Below are positions 7,087 through 14,469 of a stretch of 16,277 nt of DNA, piece by piece; the first letter of the stretch is position 1; every line of letters starts with the position of its first letter. The notes beneath the pieces are model-generated. The model saw only the letters and a list, made by a program, of their open reading frames with translations. It was not told the DNA's origin and did no database searches. This DNA comes from Candidatus Raymondbacteria bacterium RIFOXYA2_FULL_49_16 (GTDB taxonomy: Bacteria; Fibrobacterota; OXYB2-FULL-49-7; XYB2-FULL-49-35). The position numbers and the translations under genes are program-made. The stretch lies in assembly GCA_001789205.1 (NCBI GenBank), contig MFYT01000010.1, forward strand, positions 1-16,277, written 5' to 3'.

Positions 7087-7101
7087 CATTTGTATTATAT
7101 T
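7073..7101 (+). promoter_or_regulatory. Probable promoter of the marR-type gene
   Basis: A -35-like TTGCTT (7073-7078) and a -10 TATATT (7096-7101) are 17 bases apart. The -35 box is inside the second 15-bp inverted repeat, so bound repressor would block RNA polymerase. Confidence 0.45.
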
Positions 7102-7126
7102 TATTACTGCTCTAAAGGAGAAACAA

Positions 7127-7567
7127 TTGAGACAGCACGAAATACCTTTTGGAATGGTGATTGGCGAACTGATGAGACCGTACATGAAACAATTAAAAAA
7201 ACGCATATCTGAATCAGGATTAGATATCACTTTTGAGCAATTAGGACTTCTGCATGCAATTTCGACAAAGATGGACGATGTGTTTCAGCAGGATATGGCT
7301 GACATGCTGTGCAAGAATAAATCGGGAATTCTCAGGTTTACAGATATTTTAGAAGCAAAAAGATATGTGGTGCGTAGTCATGACCCCAACGATCGCCGGA
7401 AAAATATTCTTTCAGTGACAACGAAAGGACACGAAGTTTTGGAAAAAGTCATGGGCATTGATTTTGCCATGGCTGAATCTTTTACAGAAGGAATTGAGTG
7501 CGCGGATATGGATGCTTTCTATAGGGTCATTGAAGCAATTAAGATAAAAATGGAGGAACAGGACTAA
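7127..7567 (+). CDS. MarR-family transcriptional regulator
   Basis: I place the start at TTG 7127 (146 residues), six bases after AAAGGAG (7114-7120). The 18 codons upstream in frame have no SD and read as promoter DNA. The protein fits the MarR fold: an N-terminal dimerisation helix (EIPFGMVIGELMRPYMKQLKKRI), a winged helix (FEQLGLLHAIS, VFQQDMADML, SGILRFTDILEAKRYVVR), the wing HDPNDRRKNILSVTTKG with the D-x-R-x-K-like basic tip, and C-terminal helices. MarR proteins bind palindromes as dimers and release them on binding small molecules. The gene is directly upstream of the efflux operon. Matching tandem inverted repeats in both promoters indicate that it represses itself and the pump. The inducer cannot be read from the sequence. 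Confidence 0.93.
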   Translation: MRQHEIPFGMVIGELMRPYMKQLKKRISESGLDITFEQLGLLHAISTKMDDVFQQDMADMLCKNKSGILRFTDILEAKRYVVRSHDPNDRRKNILSVTTKGHEVLEKVMGIDFAMAESFTEGIECADMDAFYRVIEAIKIKMEEQD

Positions 7568-7584
7568 AAAAATTTGCTCCAATA

Positions 7585-7615
7585 GTTGACATTATCAACC
7601 GTTGACGTTGTTAAT
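7585..7615. promoter_or_regulatory. Tandem operator pair before the efflux genes
   Basis: Two 15-bp sites lie one base apart: GTTGACATTATCAAC (7585-7599, perfect arms GTTGA/TCAAC) and GTTGACGTTGTTAAT (7601-7615, second arm degenerate). Layout and sequence match the pair before marR. TTGACA within the first site could serve as a -35 box, but no convincing -10 box is seen at normal spacing. Confidence 0.6.
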
Positions 7616-7636
7616 CTATTTTGAAAGGAATTCGAT

Positions 7637-9001
7637 ATGCGATTTAACATGTATCACCCTCTTTTCTGGTGTGGAATGCTTTTTCTCGCATGCATGCTCA
7701 ATGCCCAATCGTCCTTCTCTCTTAAAGATTGCATTGAATACGCGAAAACTCACCATTCAACCCTAAAAACGGGTGAATATGATATTGCCATTGCTCAGAA
7801 AAGAGTGAATGAGCAGATAGGTTCAGGACTCCCGCAGATTACGGCATCCGGCTCGTTGGATGACAATCTTAAAAAGGCCACGCAACTCATGCCGGCGGCA
7901 ATGTTCGGAGGCCCTTCAGGAAGTTATGTGGAAATGGAGTCAGGCACCCGGTACAGTATGTCCGCCGGTGTTTCGCTTAATCAGAACATAATAAACCCTT
8001 CTTTTTGGATTGGATTGGAAAGCGCAAGAATAAGCAAAAAACTTTCAGAGCAGAGGTTTCAACAGAGCTATGAACAGGTTGTTTATGGGATAGGATTGGC
8101 ATACTATCAATCCATGATTCTGCAAAAACAGGTGCGGATATTGCAGGCCACGCTTGATGCTTCGAACGCGTCCCTTCGGGCCGCCGAATTGCGCTTTGCC
8201 AATGGAATGGCCAAACAGACTGATATAGATAGGTTACGAATCAGCTTTAACAATGCCCGGTCACAGATGGAACAGACCGCGATGAATTATGAACAATCGC
8301 TCAACAGCCTCAAGTTTAATTTGGGAATGCCTGTTGACAGCGCCCTCATACTGGCTGACACGTTACTACCCACAAGTTTCGCTGATACATCCGTCGATAC
8401 TTCGGTTGCAATGGCGGTGGAAAGTAGGAGTGACTATAGATTACAGGAGACTAATCTTTTCCTTTCAAAATTGGATCGTAAAAAGCTGTTCGCATCCACC
8501 CTTCCGGTTCTTACTGGTTATGTCAATCTGAGATATAATGCCGCAAACGAGGAGTTTAATTTAATTGACAAGGATCAGAAGTGGTATGAAAGTTCGGCCA
8601 TCGGGCTTCAGCTTTCTATGCCGCTGTTCAGCGGTCTGCAGACCTTCCAGAGGATTGCCCAATTAAGACTCACTATGATAAAAGCAGAGGAAACCCTCAA
8701 ACAGACCGAACAATCGATTAAAGTCAATGTTTCAAATTACCTGGTGCAGTACAAAACCACCCTGGCCCAGATAACCAACGAGTCTGATAATTATGAACTG
8801 GCAAAACGGGTTTATGCCGATACGCGACTGGAATTCGAGCAGGGTGTAAGCTCAACCTATAATTTAGTACAGGCCGAGAGTTCGCTTCGCGAAGCGCAGA
8901 ACAACTACTTCAACAAGCTGCTTAATTTTTATATCGCCAGGATAGGACTGGAACAGGCCAAAGGCACTCTTGTTTCATTTTTTCTAACAAAAGAAAGGTA
9001 G
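7637..9001 (+). CDS. TolC-family outer-membrane efflux protein
   Basis: This 454-residue protein starts at ATG 7637 behind AAAGGA (7624-7629). A signal peptide is visible (hydrophobic core FWCGMLFLACMLNA, likely cut near NAQ), and the mature N-terminus has the typical SLKDCIEYAKTHHSTLK. Two repeated units of long amphipathic coiled-coil helices with short beta segments follow (INPSFWIGLESARIS, LSMPLFSGLQTFQRIAQL, LEFEQGVSSTYNLVQAESSL), as expected for a trimeric beta-barrel/alpha-tunnel channel. It would form the exit duct of a tripartite efflux complex with the adaptor and RND pump encoded immediately downstream. The length is normal for the family. The substrate is unknown. Confidence 0.95.
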   Translation: MRFNMYHPLFWCGMLFLACMLNAQSSFSLKDCIEYAKTHHSTLKTGEYDIAIAQKRVNEQIGSGLPQITASGSLDDNLKKATQLMPAAMFGGPSGSYVEMESGTRYSMSAGVSLNQNIINPSFWIGLESARISKKLSEQRFQQSYEQVVYGIGLAYYQSMILQKQVRILQATLDASNASLRAAELRFANGMAKQTDIDRLRISFNNARSQMEQTAMNYEQSLNSLKFNLGMPVDSALILADTLLPTSFADTSVDTSVAMAVESRSDYRLQETNLFLSKLDRKKLFASTLPVLTGYVNLRYNAANEEFNLIDKDQKWYESSAIGLQLSMPLFSGLQTFQRIAQLRLTMIKAEETLKQTEQSIKVNVSNYLVQYKTTLAQITNESDNYELAKRVYADTRLEFEQGVSSTYNLVQAESSLREAQNNYFNKLLNFYIARIGLEQAKGTLVSFFLTKER

Positions 9002-9007
9002 TACACC

Positions 9008-10060
9008 ATGAGCAAAAAAACATTCATACTCATAGGTCTGGTCATCGTAGGGCTGATCATTTACCGATTGAACGGTAATTATAATAAAATCAATTCGCGC
9101 CAAAATGTCAGTACGGACCTTCCCCGGGTCAGTGTGACCGTGGATACTGTGAAATCATTCTCCTTGGAGCAGGACATGGAATGCGTTGGCACTCTCGCTC
9201 CCATCACTGAAATCAATATTGCAGCAGAATCTCAGGGCGGTATTACTTCTTTGCCGGTCCGCCTGGGGCAGAGAGTACAGAAGGGAGAGATCCTTGCCAA
9301 GATTGACGACAAACAGAAAGCGCTTTCCGTAGAGGCGGCGCGTATCAGTTTAAGGAAACTTGAAAAAGACTTACAGCGTTATCAGAACCTCTACAAGGGT
9401 GGGACAATCACAGAGCAGCAACTGGATGAGATGACCAGTGTTCGCGACAACACGGTGATCCAGCTTCAGCAGATGGAAAAACAGCTATCCGACGCTGTTA
9501 TCCGAGCCCCTATCACCGGAATTATATCCGAAAAGTTTGCCGAAGAAGGAGCATTCATCAATGTAGGTTCTCCGGTTGTCACCATTGTCAATGTTGACAG
9601 ATTTAAAATAAATCTCAATGTTTCCGAGGAACAGGTCTACGTGTTGATAAAAGGATCGCCAGCCACAATAAAGACCGATATTTATCCTGATGTCGATTTT
9701 TCCGGTATCGTAAGTTTTATCAGCCCAAAAGGGGATGCGGGACACAATTATCTTGTGGACGTGATTCTGAACAACAGCGCACATCATTCGCTTAAAGCAG
9801 GAACTTTCGTAACCGTTAGAATATCTCTTCCTGCCTCTCCCAAGGCATCTTACATTCTGAGAGAAGCACTGCAGGGGACGCTCCAGAATGCTTATGTGTA
9901 TGTTGCGGAAGGGGGGCTTGCCTTATCGCGCTCTGTGGTTGTACAAAGCGCAGGGAACAAGTGGCTCCGTATTCGTAAAGGGCTTAATCCCGGAGAAGCG
10001 GTTATCATAGGCGGTCAAGTCAACCTCACCGATGGCAAAGCCATTGCCATCCGCAATTAA
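9008..10060 (+). CDS. RND efflux periplasmic adaptor subunit (HlyD/MFP family)
   Basis: This 350-residue protein starts six bases after the tolC-type stop, with AAAGG just upstream. The N-terminus has one membrane anchor (TFILIGLVIVGLIIY). Two half-lipoyl segments (INIAAESQGGITSLPVRLGQ with VQKGEILAKID; VIRAPITGIISEKFAEEGAF) flank a short alpha-hairpin (residues ~100-150, LRKLEKDLQRYQNLYKGGTI). A beta-barrel and membrane-proximal domain follow (FKINLNVSEEQVYVLIKG, LKAGTFVTVRI, GLNPGEAVIIGGQVNLTDG). It bridges the inner-membrane pump and the outer-membrane channel in the periplasm. The short hairpin is typical of RND-type adaptors. Confidence 0.95.
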   Translation: MSKKTFILIGLVIVGLIIYRLNGNYNKINSRQNVSTDLPRVSVTVDTVKSFSLEQDMECVGTLAPITEINIAAESQGGITSLPVRLGQRVQKGEILAKIDDKQKALSVEAARISLRKLEKDLQRYQNLYKGGTITEQQLDEMTSVRDNTVIQLQQMEKQLSDAVIRAPITGIISEKFAEEGAFINVGSPVVTIVNVDRFKINLNVSEEQVYVLIKGSPATIKTDIYPDVDFSGIVSFISPKGDAGHNYLVDVILNNSAHHSLKAGTFVTVRISLPASPKASYILREALQGTLQNAYVYVAEGGLALSRSVVVQSAGNKWLRIRKGLNPGEAVIIGGQVNLTDGKAIAIRN

Positions 10061-10071
10061 TGGAGGATGTC

Positions 10072-13000
10072 ATGTCCATAACAGAAATAGCCATCAAACG
10101 ACCGACCCTAATTGTTGTCATCTTTACCATATTGGCGGTACTGGGATTAACATCCTATTCTTTGCTGAATTATGATTTAATCCCTAAGATGAGTATTCCT
10201 AATATTACAGTGGCAACAATTTATCCGGGCGCTTCTGCGCATGAAGTGGAAAGCTCCATTACCAAGCCTCTTGAAGAAGCGCTTTCATCGCTGGACAATG
10301 TCAAAAGCATGCAGTCGACATCACAAGAGGGCGCCTCAACCATTATGCTAGAACTGGGGACTGAAGCTGATGTCAATCGGGTGTTACAGGATGCCCAACG
10401 GAAGGTAAATACCATATTGGCAGGTCTTCCTTCGGGTGCCAAGACTCCTTCCATCAACAAGTTTTCCTTCGATGATATGCCCATCATGAAACTGGGTGTC
10501 ATCGGGTCGCTTCCTCCCAAGCAGCTCTACCAACTTGTCGAAGATCAGATCAAACCTCAGCTGTCCAAGATCGGTGGTGTAGGCCAGGTGAGCTTGGTGG
10601 GCGGGAGCAAGCGTGAAATCCAAATCAGTGTCAAGAGAGACCGTCTCAACGCCTATCAAATGAGCATGGATCGGATTTATGCAGCTATCCAGGCAGCTAA
10701 TCTGGAAATGCCGACCGGCAGTATCGAAAGCGATTACAAACAATACACGGTAAGAATGAAGGGGAAGGTGACCTCCCTTGACCAGCTAAGAAATCTCATG
10801 CTCTCAAGGACGACATCGGGCGGAATCGTGAGATTGGGTGATATTGCCGAAATTACCGATGGTATCGCGGAACAAACGGCCCTTAACCGTATCAATGGCC
10901 AAAACTCCATAGGGCTTCTTATAACTAAGCAGAGCGATGCCAATACGGTGGATATCTGTACCAAGCTAAAGAAGCAATTCACCCTATTAGAAAAACAATA
11001 TGCGGGCGACCATATTGTTTTTGATATCGCGGCAGATAACTCCACCTATACGCTGGCTTCTGCACATGCCGTTATGGAAGGTCTGATGCTCGCAATCATC
11101 CTCGTTGCCTTTGTCATGTTTTGCTTTCTTCACAGCGTCCGCAATTCATTCATTATTCTTGTTTCAATTCCCTGTTCGATCGTTTCTGTCTTTATTGCCA
11201 TGTATGTTTTTGATTTTTCATTGAACATGCTCACCCTAATGGCACTCTCTCTGGTGATTGGCATTCTGGTGGACGACTCCATCGTGGTCCTTGAGAATAT
11301 CCATCGCCATCTTGAAATGGGAAAGAACCGTACCGTTGCGGCCCTCGACGGAAGGAATGAGATCGGGCTTACCGCTCTTGCTATTACATTCGTGGATGTG
11401 GTTGTCTTTCTGCCGCTTTCATTGGTGTCCGGTATGATCGGGCACATGTTGCGTGAATTTTCACTGGTTATTGTATTCTCAACCTTAATGAGCTTGTTTG
11501 TTTCTTTTACAGTCACTCCGCTGTTGGCCTCCCAGTTGAGCAAAATTGAAAAACTGACCCGGAAGCGTCTTATCGGCCGCTTTGCCATCTGGTTTGAGGG
11601 GTCTTTCAAGGCGCTATTGTGTAAATATGAGTCCATTCTACGTTGGGCCTTGCAGCATCGGAGATGTGTATATGGTGGTGTTTTTGCTCTCTTGCTTGTT
11701 TCCGTTGTTCTCCTAAAATTGGGATTAATTGGCGCCGCGTTTATGAACGATGGTGATAAAGGGGAGTTCGTGATCAAACTTGAAGGTGAGCCCCAAAATA
11801 CATTACTCCAGTCTTCGCTCCTCACCGAAAAAGTTGAAAACCTGCTTAGAAAACATCCAGAAGTTATCAAGGTCTTTTCCAATGTGGGTTACACCAGCGC
11901 AGACATGGGAATGGGCAGCAATGGTCAGTACAAAAGTGAATTGACTGTTACCTTGGTGCCAAAGGAGAATAGGTCCATGCCGGTTGACGCTTTTGCGGCC
12001 ATGATTAAAAAAGAGATACAGGAGATACCCGGACTAAAGGTAACCTCTACCCCATCTAACATGATGGGTAATGCCGATGACGCGCCGATACAGCTTCTCT
12101 TGCGGGGGGCGGATGTCGTCCAGCTCTTTGCAACAGCAGATAGCGTTATGGGGGTTGTCAGGAAGATTCCTGGCACCAACGATGTTAAACTGTCCATTGA
12201 CAGAAGCAATCCGGAGATTCAGATAGAATTTGACCGTGAAAAGATGGAACTCCTGGATATTTCTGTACGTCAGGTGGGGAATACACTAAATATGGCACTT
12301 GCCGGAAATAGTGACCTTAAATATTCGGAGGGGGACAAAGAGTATGAAATTAATGTGGAATTCAACCGCTTTGACCGAAAAAGCATTGAAGATATCGGTT
12401 CGATGAAATTCCAGAATAGCCGTGGTGAAAACATTGCTCTGAGCTCTTTCGCAACTCTGACTCAATCTACTGGACCAAATAAACTGGAACGTTTTAACCG
12501 AATGCCTTCCATTACAGTCAATGCGTCGGTGTTCGGCCGACCTGTGGGTACTGTTGGCGATGAAATCAAAAAGGCTGTTAAGGAACGCATCCATCTCGGT
12601 CCGATCAGTTTGGATTACAAAGGACAAATGGAACGTCAGGCGGATGCTTTTAGCAGTCTCTTTATTGCTATTGGGGCGGCGCTCCTGTTCGTTTATCTGG
12701 TCATGGTTGCCCTCTATAATTCCTACCTTTATCCCTTTGTGGTCATGTTTGCAATCCCAGGGGCGGTGTTTGGTGCTTTTCTCGCACTTGCAGTGACGGG
12801 TGAAGCACTCACAATATTTTCAATGATAGGCATGATTATGTTGATAGGACTGGTTGCCAAAAACGCGATTTTGTTGGTTGATTTTACCAATAAATTGAAA
12901 GAGCAGGGAAAGAGTGTAACCGAAGCGTTGGTGGAAGCGGGCAAGGAACGTTTACGCCCAATCCTCATGACCACATTGTCTATGATCTTTGGCATGCTCC

Positions 13001-13185
13001 CCATTGCGCTGGCATCCGGGGCAGGTGCGGAGAGCAAAAATGGTCTGGCCTGGGTAATTATAGGGGGACTGACCAGTTCACTCATACTCACGCTGGTTTT
13101 GGTGCCTTCTGTTTACATGACGATGGAAAAGTATAAGAGTAGAATAATAAACCTTTTTCGTAAAAAGCAACCTGCCATTTCCTGA
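10072..13185 (+). CDS. RND multidrug efflux transporter, HAE1/AcrB-like
   Basis: I choose ATG 10072 (1037 residues) because GGAGG (10062-10066) lies five bases upstream; an ATG at 10060 would overlap the adaptor stop and has no such SD. The two-fold RND layout is complete: TM1 (PTLIVVIFTILAVLGL), a first periplasmic loop, TM2-6, TM7, a second loop and TM8-12. The proton-relay residues are present: Asp401-Asp402 in the TM4 segment GILVDDSIVV, and Lys930 in TM10 (GLVAKNAILLVDF), corresponding to AcrB Asp407, Asp408 and Lys940. The pump would work as a trimer and use proton import to expel amphiphilic or hydrophobic compounds. Its neighbours supply the adaptor, channel and repressor. The substrate range cannot be told. 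Confidence 0.96.
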   Translation: MSITEIAIKRPTLIVVIFTILAVLGLTSYSLLNYDLIPKMSIPNITVATIYPGASAHEVESSITKPLEEALSSLDNVKSMQSTSQEGASTIMLELGTEADVNRVLQDAQRKVNTILAGLPSGAKTPSINKFSFDDMPIMKLGVIGSLPPKQLYQLVEDQIKPQLSKIGGVGQVSLVGGSKREIQISVKRDRLNAYQMSMDRIYAAIQAANLEMPTGSIESDYKQYTVRMKGKVTSLDQLRNLMLSRTTSGGIVRLGDIAEITDGIAEQTALNRINGQNSIGLLITKQSDANTVDICTKLKKQFTLLEKQYAGDHIVFDIAADNSTYTLASAHAVMEGLMLAIILVAFVMFCFLHSVRNSFIILVSIPCSIVSVFIAMYVFDFSLNMLTLMALSLVIGILVDDSIVVLENIHRHLEMGKNRTVAALDGRNEIGLTALAITFVDVVVFLPLSLVSGMIGHMLREFSLVIVFSTLMSLFVSFTVTPLLASQLSKIEKLTRKRLIGRFAIWFEGSFKALLCKYESILRWALQHRRCVYGGVFALLLVSVVLLKLGLIGAAFMNDGDKGEFVIKLEGEPQNTLLQSSLLTEKVENLLRKHPEVIKVFSNVGYTSADMGMGSNGQYKSELTVTLVPKENRSMPVDAFAAMIKKEIQEIPGLKVTSTPSNMMGNADDAPIQLLLRGADVVQLFATADSVMGVVRKIPGTNDVKLSIDRSNPEIQIEFDREKMELLDISVRQVGNTLNMALAGNSDLKYSEGDKEYEINVEFNRFDRKSIEDIGSMKFQNSRGENIALSSFATLTQSTGPNKLERFNRMPSITVNASVFGRPVGTVGDEIKKAVKERIHLGPISLDYKGQMERQADAFSSLFIAIGAALLFVYLVMVALYNSYLYPFVVMFAIPGAVFGAFLALAVTGEALTIFSMIGMIMLIGLVAKNAILLVDFTNKLKEQGKSVTEALVEAGKERLRPILMTTLSMIFGMLPIALASGAGAESKNGLAWVIIGGLTSSLILTLVLVPSVYMTMEKYKSRIINLFRKKQPAIS

Positions 13186-13230
13186 TGCTCACGAAGATTG
13201 GGTTTAATATTCCGCCCCTAATCATCGTGT

Positions 13231-13461
13231 GGCCAGAAATCACAGATAGTGCTTAGCGGTCTATAGTATAGAATTATTGTGGATTACGAGAGAAGCGGCA
13301 AAATATTGATTTAAGAATTCCATGCCACCGCAATACCCCTGCCGTAAAATAATCCCAATTTAATCTCACCGCTCTGTAACGTATTGATTTATAAGACCAT
13401 TCTGCGAGGCGCCAGATCGCAGAACCCCTCAGTGCAGCAATGTGCTGAGGGGTTCTTTTTT
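13231..13461 (+). repeat. Boundary repeat R3
   Basis: This is the third copy of the boundary element, aligning with R2 from GGCCAGA to the T tract with similar length (start to hairpin 1 is 169 bases here, 166 in R2). Hairpin 1 is identical to R2, including its nine-base loop: TTCTGCGA (13400-13407) pairs with TCGCAGAA (13417-13424). Hairpin 2 differs in its inner stem but stays paired. R3 lies 45 bases after the pump stop. Confidence 0.8.
13423..13461 (+). terminator. Terminator of the efflux operon (hairpin 2 of R3)
   Basis: Ten-base arms AACCCCTCAG (13423-13432) and CTGAGGGGTT (13445-13454), plus wobble inner pairs, are followed by seven T's. It is suitably placed to end the marR-pump transcript. 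Confidence 0.85.
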
Positions 13462-13482
13462 ATTGCAACGAAAGAGGGGAGA

Positions 13483-13742
13483 TTAGGGACCGAATGAAGT
13501 AAGAAAGAAAATAGCAAATGCTGAAAAGAGGAAGATGCCAGAAAATTTTGCAATGTTATAAGCTACTACTTTTGATTTTGAGTCGTTCTGCGTAGCGTAA
13601 ACTAATGATGCTGATATTGAAGGTACTGAAATACCATCATTGTACTCTTTGGTAGTCGCCGACTCAGTTCTTCCCCAACTATAAAAAGTGTAATCAAAAG
13701 AAGCGTTTAATAGAACATTCTTTATTAATTTGAAGCAATAGT
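13483..13742 (-). pseudogene. 3' fragment of an unrecognised membrane protein gene
   Basis: An open frame on the minus strand ends at TAA (13485-13483). Its last residues, KVVAYNIAKFSGIFLFSAFAIFFLTSFGP, form a hydrophobic C-terminal segment, and the preceding part (NASFDYTFYSWGRTESATT, SVPSISASLVYATQ) looks protein-like. No plausible SD/start is seen in the frame; upstream it runs into terminator and insertion-sequence DNA. I read it as the tail of a gene whose front was removed by the neighbouring IS. It could also be a chance open frame. Confidence 0.35.
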
Positions 13743-13778
13743 GTTGCACATTTAGCTGACAAATAAAAAATAGCATTT

Positions 13779-13806
13779 TGCCCCTTGCGTGGGGCATCTT
13801 TTTTTA
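13779..13806 (+). terminator. Terminator-like hairpin at left edge of the IS remnant
   Basis: TGCCCC (13779-13784) pairs with GGGGCA (13791-13796) and is followed by TC and a T run. It faces transcription arriving from the left and would shield the IS genes from read-through. Confidence 0.6.
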
Positions 13807-13833
13807 TTATATTATGTGTATATATACACATAA
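13785..13833 (+). promoter_or_regulatory. Promoter and perfect 22-bp palindrome before first DUF6788-like gene
   Basis: A -35-like TTGCGT (13785-13790) and -10 TATATT (13808-13813) are 17 bases apart. A perfect palindrome with half-site TTATGTGTATA begins at 13812, overlapping the -10 box and the expected start point. The same geometry occurs before the second DUF6788-type gene, with a different palindrome. Confidence 0.5.
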
Positions 13834-13862
13834 GCGTTTAAACACCCAAACAGGAGGTTCCC

Positions 13863-14159
13863 ATGCCATCTCTCGCCACTCTCATCAAAAAGCGCGATGT
13901 CCTCGTCAGTCAGCTGTCAGGCTTCCCTGGCGCAATCAGCGGCAACCTTTCAATAACCCCAGTCCCCCCCGGAAGCGCCAATGCATACTGGCGTATCACC
14001 TGGAAAGTGCAGAAGAAGACGAAAATCCAATATGTTAGGCCGGATGAGGTAGAAGCATTCAAAGCGGGCATCAAGCAGTTCACCCGATTGAAGGTACTGG
14101 TCAACCGGTTGGGTGATGTGAACCGCGCCATTATTCTGGCAAAACGAAGCCACGCATAG
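13863..14159 (+). CDS. DUF6788-like IS accessory protein (first copy, diverged)
   Basis: This 98-residue basic protein starts at ATG 13863 behind AGGAGG (13852-13857). Its plan matches the DUF6788 protein at 14470: an N-terminal helix (LATLIKKRDVLVSQL), a small beta part with an aromatic strand (ANAYWRITWKVQKKTKIQYV), then VRPDEVEAFKAGIKQFTRLKVLVNRL, which aligns in shape with the VPAAKQRQVRSYIAATKRFRALQ segment. It lacks the Cys pairs of the second copy. Such proteins sit directly before transposase genes; the role is unknown. The gene belongs to an older insertion sequence whose transposase start follows at 14165. Confidence 0.65.
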   Translation: MPSLATLIKKRDVLVSQLSGFPGAISGNLSITPVPPGSANAYWRITWKVQKKTKIQYVRPDEVEAFKAGIKQFTRLKVLVNRLGDVNRAIILAKRSHA

Positions 14160-14164
14160 GCCCC

Positions 14165-14360
14165 ATGAACCTACTCATCCCACAGGTTGCACACACATTT
14201 ACCGCTTTGTTCGCCTTCTGCCTTGATAAGCGTAAGACGGTCATCATGCCGGTGTTGATCAGCAGTCTGCTGTTATGCCGTGGCCCGAAGTCTCATGCCG
14301 GACTGGCACGGACCATTGTGTCCGAAGAACGGCACAGGGCATGTTTCTGCAAGGTGTACC
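14165..14360 (+). pseudogene. N-terminal fragment of a transposase cut by an IS insertion
   Basis: The frame from ATG 14165, six bases after the first DUF6788-like gene, encodes about 65 residues (MNLLIPQVAHTFTALFAFCL, KSHAGLARTIVSEERHRACF) before the left inverted repeat of the next IS begins at 14361. The segment resembles the helical N-terminus of IS4/IS701-type transposases, but this is a loose match. Its position after a DUF6788-like gene fits a transposase. The frame continues to a stop at 14404, but those last residues are IS-encoded. No remainder is found at the other end of the inserted IS. Confidence 0.5.
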
Positions 14361-14372
14361 GGGCGCATTCCC
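14361..14372 (+). repeat. Left terminal inverted repeat of the IS
   Basis: GGGCGCATTCCC is the inverted counterpart of 16206-16217 with one mismatch. Confidence 0.75.
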
Positions 14373-14400
14373 GATTTGTGGGTATTTTATTGGCCAGGTA

Positions 14401-14429
14401 TTGACATCGGCCTCTTTTTTTAGTATATT
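14401..14429 (+). promoter_or_regulatory. Sigma-70-like promoter of the IS
   Basis: A consensus -35 TTGACA (14401-14406) and -10 TATATT (14424-14429) are 17 bases apart, just inside the left end of the IS and upstream of the DUF6788 gene. Confidence 0.75.
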
Positions 14430-14458
14430 TCCTATAGCCATATAATGGCTATAGGAAA
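14428..14458 (+). promoter_or_regulatory. Perfect 14-bp inverted repeat over the IS transcription start
   Basis: Arms TTTCCTATAGCCAT (14428-14441) and ATGGCTATAGGAAA (14445-14458) are separated by ATA. The repeat overlaps the -10 box, the expected start point and the first bases of the SD (AAAGGAGG, 14456-14463). It could be a protein operator. It could also be an RNA hairpin formed only in read-through transcripts that partly hides the SD, as known for some other insertion sequences. Confidence 0.65.
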
Positions 14459-14469
14459 GGAGGCTCGTT

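Noticed and set aside
11130-11882. 250-codon minus-strand frame inside the RND pump gene
   Set aside because: Antisense shadow of a well-supported membrane transporter gene.
2633-13496. Shared 10-mer GGGACCGAAT near 2635 and 13486
   Set aside because: A match of this length is expected by chance several times in a window of this size, and no flanking similarity extends it.
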